Shown here piece by piece: positions 36,161-49,099 of a stretch of 64,000 bases of DNA (positions are counted from its first letter, which is position 1; every line of letters starts with the position of its first letter). Under the pieces are notes generated by a model that saw only the letters and a program-made list of their open reading frames with translations, made no database searches and was not told the DNA's origin. The DNA is from Leucocoprinus leucothites (Eukaryota > Basidiomycota > Agaricomycetes > Agaricales > Agaricaceae). Both the position numbers and the translations under genes were made by a program. Where the stretch lies: contig JAACJO010000029.1 in NCBI GenBank assembly GCA_013368445.1, positions 361,689 through 425,688 of the forward strand, given 5' to 3'.

Positions 36161-38299
36161 TGAGTAGACGATGGATAAGAACCGAAAGCAAACCGACCTA
36201 TTAACCCCTGCCGTTGTGGACGGTGTAGAGGAGACCCTGATTATTTCCTTTCTTGGAGTAGGTGGCGGTCATTCTTATATACCGGCGGCTTTCCCATTTG
36301 TGGCAGACTTCGGCACACCTTTCGGCCTTCACGATCGGAGCTCTGATGTCTCTCCAAGATATTGCTGAATGAGGTTTTTGGATGCCGTATGCACAGCTCA
36401 TCGGATGTAATGTACTCCCCAACACATACTCATGTGAAGTGCACGAAACGAGTCTCAGGCTAATGGTACAATCGCATACCCAACGGATCACTCTCCCACT
36501 TGCCGGTGAGTGTCTGATAGTGCCGAGTTGCCGAGCCCCACATCGCTCATCCTGCATCAGACCTTCTTGGGCCAGTCTGCTTTTGGCTCTTGTAGCTCCG
36601 TCTGCATTTAATCGATGCTTGCAGCAGAGATGTAGAAGGCACCCTGCTTTATAATCTCGTTCCTTCCCATCTCCCCATAATTTACAATCGGCATCTTGCT
36701 GTCATTTTTCCACTTTATCCCTTTCAACGTCATGTCCCAACTAGGTTCCATCAATATCAATGAAGATCAAGTAGAACCAGAAGTCAGCCGAATCATCGAA
36801 TACAGATTAGTCTGCGAACGATAGACGTGTTGCCTCCACTGCGTCAAATATCCCAATTTCTGAAAATAAATACATTACACAACAATTCAGAAATTTCATC
36901 GTTACCACACGCGGGGCCCGAAGGCTTAGATATACTTCTGTGGTTGTAACCTTGGCGGCTAGGTTTACTTGGTCTGAAAATCGAGCGCCGAGCAATAGAA
37001 AACATACATCGCTCGTCTAGTCCCGTTCAAGTTTTGTTTTTCCTGCACATTCGACCCTTGATTACTGCGGTTTGGTCGTCAACGGTGACCTTCAATTATA
37101 TATTTCAGGTACGCACGACCGTGGGTTCGCCCGAGTACAAGGATTTTAGGTTTTCGATCATGACATCAAGCCGAACCGCGAGTATCCAGGGTTCCGGAGA
37201 TCAAAGTGCACGGAATAGACAATCGAGCCTGGTAGGGAAGTACAGCCCTAACCCACTTGGAAGTTCATTCCATTCCATTGTCGAGTAAAACAAGGTATCA
37301 CTGAATTATAAATACCCAACAGCAACGCGGGATTCAGTTAAACTCTATCCAACAGGCCATCCAAGGTAACGATCAAGAAGAGTTTAACTTCTTCACTCCA
37401 AACAGAAACCAGACTCAAAGGAATGATATTAGTATACGTGTAAGGTTCGTTCCAGTCAACTACAATATTACCCCTGCCGATGACTGTCAAATAAGTTTGA
37501 CGCCCTGACCTCCGAATCGCTCTATGTCTGGTTCATCTCCGCCGCCGGCCCCGGGGTACCGGGGGAACTTCATCGCTGACATCTGAATATTCATCATGTT
37601 GCGAGGTACAAGTTCTACGCATGGTTGATTTGATTCAAGAAGTCGGTGTTGCTACTTGCCCGCGATCCCTGCGAACGATCATTATTGTATTGGCCGTGAT
37701 CTCTTGTCACTCTCGAGCACCGTAACCCCTTGTATTTTGGGAGTATCCGAACCACTTGAACAACAGTTTCTTTGTCAACCAAGAGACTGAAGTGATATAC
37801 GGCATTCGAAGCACTGTATTAGCTATTGTACTTAGCGATACAAACAAAAAATTACAATGCAGAGGGATACACAGACTTTATTAAGTTCACCCAATAATAC
37901 TAGTATGTATGGTGTTGTCCAATGGGCTTATGTCATTACACCAACCGGTACTTGGGCTTTTCCGGATGCTCCGAATAAGCCAAACTAACAAAAACTGAAT
38001 GGGTCATAGAAATCAGCATTGTGGGCCCCTAATTTTTGTGAACCTCGGAACTCCTGTACAAGGAGCCAAAATGTGCCCGGTGAGTCCCGGAGTAAGAGCC
38101 TTGTACCAACTCTTGATGAACGGAGAACTATCTTTTTTACTTCTAGCGAACGACCATTTTGCTTCTTCACGGCTTCCTAAGGTGACCGTTCAAGAGCTCC
38201 CAAGCTGGTTGGGTGTCGACGTCACAATGGTCTCTCACTGAAAAGCTGATCAGCTAATAGCATACCAAAGCCAGTAACCACTGCGATAAGATGGATGGA
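36161..38299. other. Gene-poor intergenic region
   Basis: 5' side of phospholipase D. No open frame with recognisable features and no clear repeats; probably old non-coding or decayed sequence. Confidence 0.5.
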
Positions 38300-39150
38300 T
38301 GGAGTACCTGCCATTCAAGTCGTTATAAATAAAACAACCCAATACTAGTAGCGGTAAAACTTCTTCAAAAACTTCAAGCCATGACGTCAGGCAGACCCAA
38401 ATAAGTCATTAATGAGGCCTAGTGTAGATACAACATACCACTTCCATGACAAGCGCACCCAGCTCAAAGTGTCCTTGTATTCCACGATGGAATCGCTTTT
38501 AGTACCGACAATAACAACGTCAGGATTGTAACGGAGGTAAAGCGCCACATCAAGGCTCGCAAAAATGAATATCAGCAGGACTGGAATGAACACAGCGAAT
38601 AGATTGCCAACCTTCTTCCACTACTTGAATTTGGCTTCTGTCCACGTTAACACCCTCAAACGCTTCAGAACCTCCTGTTGATCTGATATGCACATAGCAA
38701 CCGCAAGGTCATAAGTACATGAATGGTTTGAGGAAATGACCGCCACATTATCAATGCACGCTTTCTCGCGAACAGAGGGGGATACCAGACCATCCAATTC
38801 ATACTGCTGACAGTGGCGGGGCTTGTACTACCCATATCAGGTGCCTCGACGAGAAACCTAATCACATAAACTTCATCATTTGAGAAAACATCGGAGCTAC
38901 TGCTGGATGAAAGTGGTAAAAGGCATCCATGAGTATGGGATACAAGACTGACTTTTTTGATGGAGTTGTGGAAGATGCTGCTACGGCCTGCGCAGGAGTT
39001 CCGAATGGAGAGGCTGAGTTGAACGTCGAGTATACCTGTAAACCTAAATAGATTATTAGAACTTCCTAAACAACTGAAGCTGCGCGAGGAGCAAATGCTG
39101 ACTGAGACCTCAAACCCGAAGACACCGAAAACTAGCCAGAAGTGCGTCAT
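38300..39150 (-). pseudogene. Possible membrane-protein relic
   Basis: Minus-strand pieces include a strongly hydrophobic segment MFIPVLLIFIFASLDVALYL (about 38593-38534) and, upstream, frames at 38665-39150 with hydrophobic and aromatic residues. These might be a decayed multi-pass membrane protein of the kind common in Agaricomycetes. Frames change and stops intervene, and no family motif is certain. Confidence 0.25.
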
Positions 39151-41175
39151 AGCACTAAACCATCGTTGATTTTAGGCCACAGAATGGTATTCCGCTGTAC
39201 CATGTCATGCTCGTATGGTGAATGAATTAGTATTTATCTTGATTTGTGGTTACAGGCAATCCATGGTCAGACAGACAATCATGGAAACTAACCCCTGTCA
39301 AGGAGTACTAAATCGTGGCCGATTCATCCGCGTTCTTCCTCCCTGACCCGGGACCCCAGAAACGGCCGGTCAAAGCTGAAGTATGAACACTAGAGTATTA
39401 TTGCCACTATATCACAACTTGATTCTCCGTGGATCGAGAAGTGTGGAGCTTTCCTTCGTGTTGCATGATTCGAGCCTTCCGTCAAAGATTGACAGATGCA
39501 GTGAACGGCCTAAGGAGATTCACACCCTTGGTTCGCCGAGGTTACAGCATTAGATATTGATGAATAAATGCCAGTTGTACTACTGGGGATAACCGTCTCT
39601 CTGGGGCGATATGACTACATTAGTATGTACCGGACACATAGACATCCCGAGCTTACCGGATACCAGAAAATCAGCCCCGTTGCTTTGGAACATTTGCATC
39701 CGTGAACATGAACATTCATCTGAAGGTCGTAAGTTACAGTTCTCGCAAGAGTTTTGATGGATACTAAGGCTGCTTAAAGGCGAATGTCCCCCGCAGTCCG
39801 AAGTAAGAAAACAGCTGTGATTGCGATCATTGGCAAAGCTACAAGTGTCCCCTGAGATAGGACACTGCTGCGACGAGAATAAGTAGTCAGGCCCAGTCGG
39901 CGAATCATAATTAATTAATTCTCGATCACGTTCGACCCTATTGCGGACGTGAGCAATGATTCAGCTTCCTATTAATCAAGGGACAGGCTCGCGAGCGCTG
40001 AACGACAGCATTGCACATGCATTGCATCCGTCCGTCTTGTGTTCCGACAAAGCGGCTCAGGAAACGATTAACACATGAACGAAAGCAGACCACAGAGGAG
40101 CCGACCGCGGGCCAAACTAGTAGCAGAATCATTCTCCGGGTTTATCGCCAGGCCGTGATCCATACCAGCGAAAATCTCGTGGCCGGGATAAGCGACATTG
40201 TGACTCTGCGGTGTAACCCACAGGGTGAACATTGGGAAAGAGAAGAGTCGAGTCGTGTATAAAATTACATTATCACGTTTATTAGTATTACATTATACTT
40301 CCACGTGAAATTGGGAGGTGGGAAGACTTGGTATCATCTCGACATTCGAGCAGCCGTTCTACCCTATTCCGTGTGGTAGCTTATATTCGAATTGATAATC
40401 CGAGCTCTTTCAATGTACCCTTACATTAATTCAAGCCTTCTGTTAAGAAATTTCAACTTGGCATACTGTATTGTAGGCCATCTCTTGGGGCGCAAACTGA
40501 GCGCTCATAATACTCTTTCGCCGAGGGATCCTCGCTATACTCAGTGTCCAATCTCAGATCTCAACACTGTTAACACTGAGAGGAATTCAGCGAGACATAA
40601 TTACTTGGTATATATATTTTATTTCCCCCTGATGGGTTTACTATCTCACACTACCTCACGCTGTTTTCTTGGAAAGGTGCCTGATGCTCAGATTTGGTGC
40701 TGGAGCTTCATTCCATGAGTGATGGCAGCAGACGATGTATGATACATGATGGTCGCCCAGCTTCCCGGGGTGTCCTGATATGATACATGCTACACGGTGA
40801 TTCGATGCTTTCACCACGTGTAGTGGGGATTCCGATGATAAGTACAACGAACAAGTGGCCAGCCTCGAAACAAACTGTGGTTCGATCACATCAATTATCA
40901 ATGAATAAGTTAATCGAAGAAGGGACCGATATAGTACATCTACGAACTCACGCCTGTCCTTGTATTAGTACTAATAATAACGTACGCTCACAAAGACTTT
41001 AAAGAGCACCGCAGCCGAGTTGGCCGACGGAAGCCGAGCAGGCGGTGCCACCAGCGACGGTATGGCAAGCATTATATGAAATGAAAGCTGATTACGATCG
41101 CCAGTGCAACCTATATTATGACTGATTGAACACAGGCACAAACCAGGTCGAAGTTCGGGGCAGCTGGCTCATGAA
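39151..41175. other. Gene-poor intergenic region
   Basis: No supported gene on either strand; only short open frames without features. Faces the 3' end of the bromodomain gene. Confidence 0.5.
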
Positions 41176-43350
41176 CTAGGAGAGGCCATTGCCGGTGATG
41201 CCAACCGGAGCTGCATACACAGGTGTCGTGACACCGGTAGAAGGAGCAGACGGAGATGTCGTGGCAGATGTATCCAATGTCGGGATGTAATGGCGTATGT
41301 GTTCTGGAACAAGTTCCAATGGTAAACGCGCGATCGTATCCAAAGGTGCCCTTTTTGCGAGTGCCAAGAGATTGAGTCGTAGATTGCGCAACGTTGCATT
41401 CTCCTCATCGGAAGCTACGCTTGGCATCTCATTTGCACCATTGGCTTTGCCAGCTGTGGCTGATAGATCTGGCATTGCACTAGAATCTGCTCGCAAAGAC
41501 ACCGTGCCCCCTACGCCATTGATGCGTTGATTGAATTCGATAATGAGGTCCGCCACGTAGTCCAGGACTTCAGCCAACTCCTCCGGGCCCTCCATCTCCA
41601 AGACAGAAGGATTCATAACGGTGCTTGAACTGGATTGAGCCAGCCCGTTTGCATTAGCCTGCACGGATGGATCCTCTTCCACTTCCATTGCATCACTACG
41701 CTCCGCAGTTCTGGGCCGTTCACGGACCAGAGCATCCACCTTCTCCTTAATCGATTTTCGTTTTGCCTTCAAGCCCTTCCCAGCCCACTCTTCTTCACTC
41801 AAAAAGAGCTCTTCGGGTTTATTAATAAGCGCGCTCATGTCAATCTTTTGCAGCCTGATCTGCAAGAGCGCCTGAAGTGCGATAGCAGCTTTCGGTGCCA
41901 GATATAAAGATGCTGCTGTTTGTACGGCGAGCGCCGAGCTAGGGTCTGGTTTGACCGGGTAGTGCACCTGTAGCCGTAGTTGTTCCGCAGTTTGACATAG
42001 TAACGAGTGTCGACCCTCGGTCAGTTCGTCCACGATGTCCTCGACGTATTCCTCCAATGACATTCCAAGACCCAGGTCTGATGCAGGATGGACGGGATAG
42101 GATGGGGCCTGAAGGAAATATGCATCAGCGAACGACGAAGATAAACGATTAATAGTTGTTTTACCCCTATTGAACTGGACCGCACGAACTCCGCCAGACT
42201 CCGAACATAGGCAAGACCATCTACCCCGCCATATACCACATCCCGGATGTACTCCTCTGCCTCTGCTGCACGCTGAGACGTGAAGTATTCGCCAGTGTCA
42301 TTAGTTGAGCCCGTGAAATAGTCAGATGAAAGCCCATTCTCGTTTGCTGCTGGGGCCTCCACCTCCAAGTCTATACTCTCCCGTACTACATCAAAAACAA
42401 CTTTCGCCTCTTCCCCGTCTTTTAATACTCCCGGTGTAACACCACGTTTCTTCATTTCCTCTGATACCGCTCCAGCAAGAACCGCGAATGAACCAAAATC
42501 AACTGGGTGGATTTCACGTCCGACGTGCCATGGTGGTTCGTCCACATCAATATCATCGAGAATGTCTTTGCCTTTTCGTCCGGTAGGGTTACGGACTATA
42601 TGCCAATGTCGTCTTTTGGAATACGTTGTGGCGAGAGGTAGTTCAAGATTAATAGACGTTGAAGGATCATAATTTAGGGGAAGACTAATGGTAGATGGAA
42701 AGGGGCGGGCGGGCGGTAATCTTGCGTCGTCGAGGTAGTTGTGGGAGGCTCAGGCTGGGGAGTGGAGTTTTCTGAGGCGGAGTGCGTCTGTGAGGGTAGC
42801 GGCTGAGAGGGCGCAGGTGCGTAAGATCTTGATAGGGGAGGGTATACAGGCGTTAAATGAGGACGTGTCAGAGGATCGGGCACCAAAGCAGAGAGAACTG
42901 AGAAGGGATCCTCCACTAAAGCAAGGTCAACATAGGTGCATATTGAGAAGGATCAACGCACTTTCTGTATAATCCAAACTCCCGTCAAAAAGGTATGGAG
43001 GTCCTTCTTTCTCAAACCGCAGTCGTTCTTTCTTAGTCTTGTAGCGCTTTCCTGAGAAAAGAATGAGAGGTCGGGACGAGTACGACGTGTTGATTTGGCG
43101 TACCTTTCAGTTTCAATGCCACCATGGTTCTCGCCCAGTCTGAGCACGGGGGGAAAGCTCCGATTCCATCCTTGGAGCCAGGAAGTCTCCCTTCGCTGTC
43201 AATTGATTCGGAGACCGTAGCTGGTGGGGCACCCTTCTTGTTGGGGCCTCGAGGGGCCCTCCGCCCGGCCAATTGCTGCACTTGAGACGCAACAGAAGGT
43301 GATCGGCCATTGACAGCAACATCCTCTTGGGGGATAGAAGTTGGAGGGTT

Positions 43351-43381
<31 letters not shown>

Positions 43382-44087
43382 ATGTTGACGGCGGTGTCAT
43401 CATCTTTCTCAATGTCAATGTTCCAGTCTGTTTCATACTGGATCACCGTCGAGGAAGCTTTCGCGATGTGATCAAGTGCCCAGGCTTCTATCCGATCTGC
43501 TTCAGTGTGGTAGATAGAGCCCTGAGGATTGAAAATCTTGGCATTCATTGTCACAAGTCTAAGGTCGTCCTGCGCGCCCGACTTAGCAAAAGCGAGCGGG
43601 CAGGGGAACAAAACAACTCACTGCGAACTCTTCCAAGGATCGATATTTTCCACGGTTGACCTTGTTGGTCATTGTTCCAAGGTCCATTGGACGCTTTATG
43701 AGGTCCAGATATCCCGGCACCTGATTGTGATCCACGGGTTCAAGGAAAAAAGCATAATCATCTTTTCTACAATTTGAGGTTCGGAGTGAGACTACTGTTT
43801 AGACATTAAAAAGTTGCATACTTTTTGATCTGCTGAATAAGTTTTTTAAGAACTTCTTTCAATGGTTTTAGTTTCACAGGTCGGGGAACCTTTTTCTCCG
43901 CAAGTTCGACATCGAATGCAGGGGAATTCGGGATGGACGCTGACGATTTTGGTTTTTTCGCAGTCTTGGCAGCCTTGAGGTTCTTGAGGGAAGGAAGGAC
44001 AAGAGTTAGGCCAGATCTGGTGCTTGTAGGCTTTGGAGAGGTTTCCTGACTGTGAGAGGGAGGAGATAAAGGAAGAGATGCATCCAT
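41176..44087 (-). CDS. Bromodomain protein, BRD7/BRD9-like
   Basis: Nuclear acetyl-lysine reader; BRD7/BRD9 relatives belong to SWI/SNF-type remodelling complexes. The first in-frame ATG is at 44087 (MDASLPLSPPSH). The N-terminal region is Ser/Pro/Lys-rich. The bromodomain is built from three exons: LKEVLKKLIQQIKK; then DDYAFFLEPVDHNQVPGYL with PMDLGTM and GKYRSLEEFA; then DLRLVTMNAKIFNPQGSIYH, containing the conserved acetyl-lysine-binding Asn. After it come an acidic tract with ten consecutive Asp encoded by (GTC)10 on the plus strand, an RRAPRGPNKKG hook-like basic segment, and a C-terminal half (VDFGSFAVLAGAV, YVEDIVDELTEGRHSLL, DYVADLIIEFNQRING) of BRD7/9 style. TAG at 41176-41178. Several short introns; no broken frames noticed. 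Confidence 0.88.
43351..43380 (+). repeat. (GTC)10 trinucleotide repeat coding for Asp10
   Basis: Ten perfect GTC units; on the coding minus strand they are (GAC)10, a poly-Asp tract just after the bromodomain. Likely to vary in length between strains without breaking the frame. Confidence 0.95.
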
Positions 44088-46678
44088 TGGACTTTGCACC
44101 TCAGGTGTCTTTCTGTCCTCAGAGCTGCTTACTAATTCACCTGTTGTCCACTTGTCTGGTGCTCACGTGACTAGCAGCCAATCCTGATGCATTGATGCAT
44201 CGTCTGATATTGCACTAAGAACGCCGTAATTTCCTGCACTTCAGGCTTGATTTTTAGTTGCCTTGAACTGGAGGTTATGTTAGTCGTACATAAGTCAATA
44301 CTCCTGTTTCGGATTCGACATTCCTATCGGAGCGGAAACCCGGAATTATCTTCTCTAACATAACAGCCCAACCTGGATCTCTTCTGGTCTCTCATAAACA
44401 GCCATGTCGTCCCTACTGACAGAGTACTACATAAGTAAAACCCTCACAACAAGTTGCTCATCTCTGTTTGACTAGCTCGATCACACGCCAGGGATAAACC
44501 TGGTTACTGATCTCTTCGCCTTCAATTTCCTTGACTTCCATCTCCTCGCCTCGGAATCCACGAAACTCGAGAATACTCTACCGTGGCGCAAAAGGTAAAA
44601 GCCAGGGATGTTATATCTTGGGTGCCACAAGTCCGCTAATGCTTCGCTTAGTAGTCTCGCCTATTTGCGCAGAACCTCGGTCGTTGCCATGAGTTTCTTG
44701 GAAATAAATTCCCGTCAGAATTGAACATTCCCCCTCGGCTGTTACACGTGGCTCTCAGATCGGCTTCCTCGTGGCGTGAAATGCGAACGTGGTAAATAGT
44801 CCTGTCTGGTTCACCATCACAGGTAATTGAATGCCACTGTAACATCCTTTCACATTTCCTTTTCCACGTCGTCTCTCAGGTTCTCTCAACTTCTGTGCTT
44901 CTTTTGGAAACGAGGACCAAGGTTTTCACTTATGTCAGCATCAACCAAATACACCGAGTTTTTAATTGGCCTACCGATATTCAACAGTGTGTGACTGCCA
45001 AATTGTAGCTATTCATGATATTATTATCCCGGAGGCCCTCCGGAACTGTTCCTCAACGGGGGATGTATGCCTTGCCAAGACAGATGGACAATGTATATGG
45101 AGCTGCGTATGCATTTGTGGAGCCGCTAGTACCTATGCTTAAGCCTCCTTTTCTTCATACCCATAGCCATAGATACTACGGAAAGGTTCCATACAACTCT
45201 GAGTACTAGTGCGTCTCGGTGGGCCCGGCACCGCGGTCAGATCTTAGCCTCTATCAAAGACAGTGTATACAACCGCATGCGACTTTAATCGTGGGACAAA
45301 GCATTAGGCTCGGATTAAACGACTAAATTGCTCGCTAGTGCTCCGCGGTCTACCTTTACATGAGATCTTCGATTATACTCAATATCGCACACGAAGGGAA
45401 ATAACTCTTACAGACTTGGGACATCCCCACTCGAACAGTCTGGACCCTAAACCTTTGATGGTATACTTACCTCGAATATGTCCGGCATCCTTGAAGAGAT
45501 CAAAGCTTGGAATATATCTGTCGCAAGATGCAGTCAATCGATATAATTGTCAGGGTGTCAGACTTACGAAGCAGCATCAATTCGTGAGTCGAAATAGCTA
45601 AATTGTCACTATGAGAACTTATGCTTGGCTCGGATCCCGGTGTGGTACTATAACCTATGAGCTACTGCATGAGCACCATCACCACAGCGGCCACATGGTC
45701 TGAGACAGAAATTATTTCATTATAGACGTAGCTATCCGTCGAGTGACGAGTCGCTCAATTGTCTCGGGGGTATAGAGAAGAAATCCGAGTTTGGTCACAT
45801 CGAACCCTCATTTCGAATGGCTGGTTCATTTATTGCTACCGGGTCATGTTTCCATGATATTTGAATTCGTCAAAACAACCCAAAGCGTTGGTGACAAACA
45901 TCGCCACTGTCACAGAGCTTTTCCCCGGAGCGCCATTCCTGAAAATAAAAAACGCATGCGCCTCTCAAGCGCCGTCGTTCCTTTGTGGAGCAACGATTTG
46001 TACAGTTTCTGACCACTGGAACCTGAGCGCTACTTAATAAGCATCGGAACCAAGCGCTATGCCCAGGGCCAGTCGTGCCGCACATGAATATAAAGGAGCT
46101 CTTCGCTGAAGCCCTTGATCATTCGAACCTGAACTGATTGCAGCACCGCGTGACAGCGTGTGAGTGTCGTGACTAAAACGTAACAGGCAGGCATTTTCGT
46201 CGGGGCCATTTCTGTTCGTTGCTACTTATGCTGTGCTAACGGCGATACGGCGAGCAGCAACCGTTACTTGCATTCCGTCAATGCGGAGAATACGCGCAAG
46301 TTGATAAAGTGACTAAGTGGGCAGGTATCTAGGGTGCGCTGGGAATGGGCACAATTAGTCCTTCCCCATCACGCGTTCCTGTTAATGGGAGGTTGATATT
46401 TTACTCGATCGACCCTTCAGATCTCAGATGCTTTCTGGATAATCATATTGGTTTGCGGGTCGTTAACGTTATCAAACTGGTTGGTTGCATGGATATCCTC
46501 TCGGCTCTCACAGCGGCAAACTTCACATGAGCCTCCGAACTTCACTACCCTGGCTTCTTTGCAACCAGTGCTTCCTCTATATCTCTCTCCTCTGACTCCG
46601 CCACAGCGCTGTCGTCTCGATGCGCTGAGACTGCATCGACGGCCACTTTCCGGTTTATTTTTGCTGTTTTCATCCTGG
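44088..46678. other. 2.6 kb divergent intergenic region
   Basis: Lies between the starts of the bromodomain gene and the homeodomain gene and should hold both promoters. Short open frames at 45015-45209 and 45338-45601 have no recognisable features. Confidence 0.5.
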
Positions 46679-48534
46679 ATGTCCGGTTCTCGCCCTCCTA
46701 GTCCCTCCCCTAATTCTCCTCCAACTAATACAACTCATTCACCGGACTCGACGACCTCACGAACGTACAGACTTGCCGAACCAACGTACAGACTTACCGA
46801 ACCCACTTCTAATATTCTGATAGAGGAACAGCGACAGGAGTCCAAAACACCCGTTGCCTCCAACCCTACACCCTCTGACCAACTGGACTCTCCTCAGCAG
46901 GTACCGCAACACGGTGTCAAACGACATTTTTCTGCCGATCCACAGGAGGAAAGCTCATCAATGGCAGTTGCAAAGCGCCAAAGGAGAACTACACCTGCTC
47001 CAAAGCAGGAGGGGTCACAAGAGCGGATGAGTCCGTCCTCAGACTCGCAGAGCGGCGGCGAAAACAGTCATAGTGATGCTAGAGGGAAAGGAGCAGAGCA
47101 GCTCCAGCAGGACAACGCACCTGTCAAGAAAAAGAGGACACGCACGCTTACAACGCCCCACCAGGCTGCTGTCCTCCACGCGTTGCTGGCCCAGGTGCGG
47201 CCCGCTTTCCACCCCTCTCTTTCGATCATACGGTCTCTGACAATTGTTAATAGTCACGGTTCCCGACCACTGCTATGAGAGAGGAAGTTGGTCGTTCAAT
47301 TGGACTGAGCGCTCGCAAAGTGCAGGCAAGTTTTGGATCTTTTCCTTTTCATCCGTCAGCTGATGTCACCGAACATTAGATTTGGTTCCAGGTACCTCTA
47401 CTTGAACAGGTTCCCTCTTCATTAAAGAACTGACTTCTTATTTTTTGATAGAACCAAAGACAGAAAGCAAGGCGCCCCCGTAAGGAGCCAGATGAATCAG
47501 CTCCCCTTCCACCCCGATATGGTCCATTTCCAGCTTATCCCCCTCAAGCCCACTCCAGTTCCTTTCCCGTCTTGCCAGGGCCTAGTCCTACACCAAACCC
47601 TCAACTTCTCCCCGTCACATACAATGCACCAGTGCAGCAGCCCTATGGTCATCCCCAATACCCTTCCGACTCCTTGAGTGGTAGCCCGCCCGCAGACTCA
47701 TCAGGTCGGCTCCTTGGGCCTGGGGTACCAGGCTCTGACCAGCATGGCTCTTCCTACCGTGGGCAGTCTCGTGCCCAAAGGGATATCGGTCCATCGCAAG
47801 ATACGGTCACACCCATTGGCACACCTTACTCATCCGGGTCGTCGTCCCAGCTGTATAGCCCACGAATTAGCTTGCCACTGCCAATCCAAAGGCCCGCAGC
47901 AATGTCTGGTACTGCGTACGATCAAAACTTCAATCGGACCTTACCCCCTTTGTCGTTTGACTCTGGTCGCCCATCTTCTAGGGATGCCAATGTATCGGGG
48001 GGCTCGCGGAGGCAATCGCCTTTCATTACACTTCCTCCTCCTGAACCTTCCCGCTCCCGTCAAAGAGCATCGATTTCCCCACAGGTCCCTCACTTCGTTC
48101 CTCATGCTCCTGATGCCTCCGGTACCTCCCGTGTCGTCCTTCCGCCACCGTTCACACTCCAGCCCGAGCCACGTTGGGATGAATCAACATTCTCAGCAAG
48201 TCTTCGACCTGCCATATTCGCAAGGTCACGAACGGCATCGCAAACGACTCGGGGAAGCTCTGCTTCGCCCGTTTCCCGTATGCGCGAATCAATAAGTCTA
48301 CACCATGATTCTGTAGTTGGAGAACCGCCGACTCCCTCCTCATCCACAGCAGCGCCGCTTGCATCTGGAGTAGAATCTGTACACCCGATTCGTGGAGGGC
48401 GATACGACCCAGTCCGTGCGACTTTCATACCGTATGTTGATAATGTTTCATCTCCGACACCTTCTCCGACCTCCCAAAGGAATCTAGGTGATGATCCAGC
48501 TGATGCCCCATCTCCTTCCCGCGAGAATCTCTGA
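46679..48534 (+). CDS. Homeodomain transcription factor, about 560 aa
   Basis: Sequence-specific nuclear DNA-binding protein. Four exons, all phase 0: 46679-47194, 47254-47325, 47380-47391 (12 nt) and 47452-48534, totalling 561 codons with the TGA. The homeodomain spans roughly residues 150-208: a basic arm KKKRTRTLTTPHQ, helix 1 VLHALLAQ, helix 2 REEVGRSIG, and recognition helix LSARKVQIWFQNQRQKARR with Trp48, Phe49, Asn51 and Arg53 all present. The long C-terminal part is Pro/Ser-rich and disordered, typical of fungal homeodomain regulators such as those controlling mushroom development. The second intron has a GC donor (GCAAGT). The exon encoding IWFQ is only four codons. Near the N-terminus a 21-bp unit is duplicated (TYRLAEP/TYRLTEP). 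No mating-type (HD1/HD2) context is visible nearby. Confidence 0.9.
46763..46804 (+). repeat. Two tandem 21-bp coding repeats
   Basis: ACGTACAGACTT(G/A)CCGAACC units at 46763-46783 and 46784-46804, in frame, encoding TYRLAEP and TYRLTEP in the N-terminal disordered region of the homeodomain protein. Confidence 0.9.
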
Positions 48535-49099
48535 CGTACCACATCTTTCTCTCGTCTATCCCTGCCGCTCTTTTGTTTTCCGCAAAATAAACATCCTCAC
48601 GTCTTTTTAACGATCAATCAAACAGCTAAATGCCGGTGCCTCAAGTGACCAAAAATGTCTCGTTCGTTCCTTTGAAGCCTAACCCTCTGTCCTTCTTTAT
48701 TCCTATTAAACCTTATGGTAGTGTTAATTCGCAATACACGTTCTGTGCGTTCCCTAAATTCCGTGTATTTTTCTTGTCCTTCGTTAAACCCATCTGTATC
48801 ACATCTTCCTCGGTCCTTCCATTCTGTTTCGTACTTATGCTCTGATAATGCGGCCTCTCCTTTACTTATATATCTTAGCTTATTGTAACGAACCCCAACG
48901 CTTATATGTAATCACATTTGTTCTATTCAATAGAACTAAAACGGACTGTTTGCTCGTGAATGTCAGTGGGATAATGACTACTAAGTTTGGCCGATATAAC
49001 CAAATCAGAACACAGGTATTAAGTCAATTGCAAATGCCATCAAGCCTAGAATCAAGCGGCAAGAAACGGAGTTCACACCTCAAACATTTGATACCACCG
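48535..49099. other. Convergent 3' region, no gene seen
   Basis: T/C-rich sequence between the homeodomain gene and the 3' end of the RING ligase gene; consistent with untranslated regions of both. Confidence 0.5.

Noticed and set aside
46679..48534. Homeodomain gene as a mating-type (A/HD) locus
   Set aside because: There is no divergent partner homeodomain gene and no MIP gene nearby; the neighbours are a bromodomain protein and a RING ligase.
48102..48542. 146-residue minus-strand open frame
   Set aside because: Shadow of the Pro/Ser-rich C-terminal exon of the homeodomain gene.
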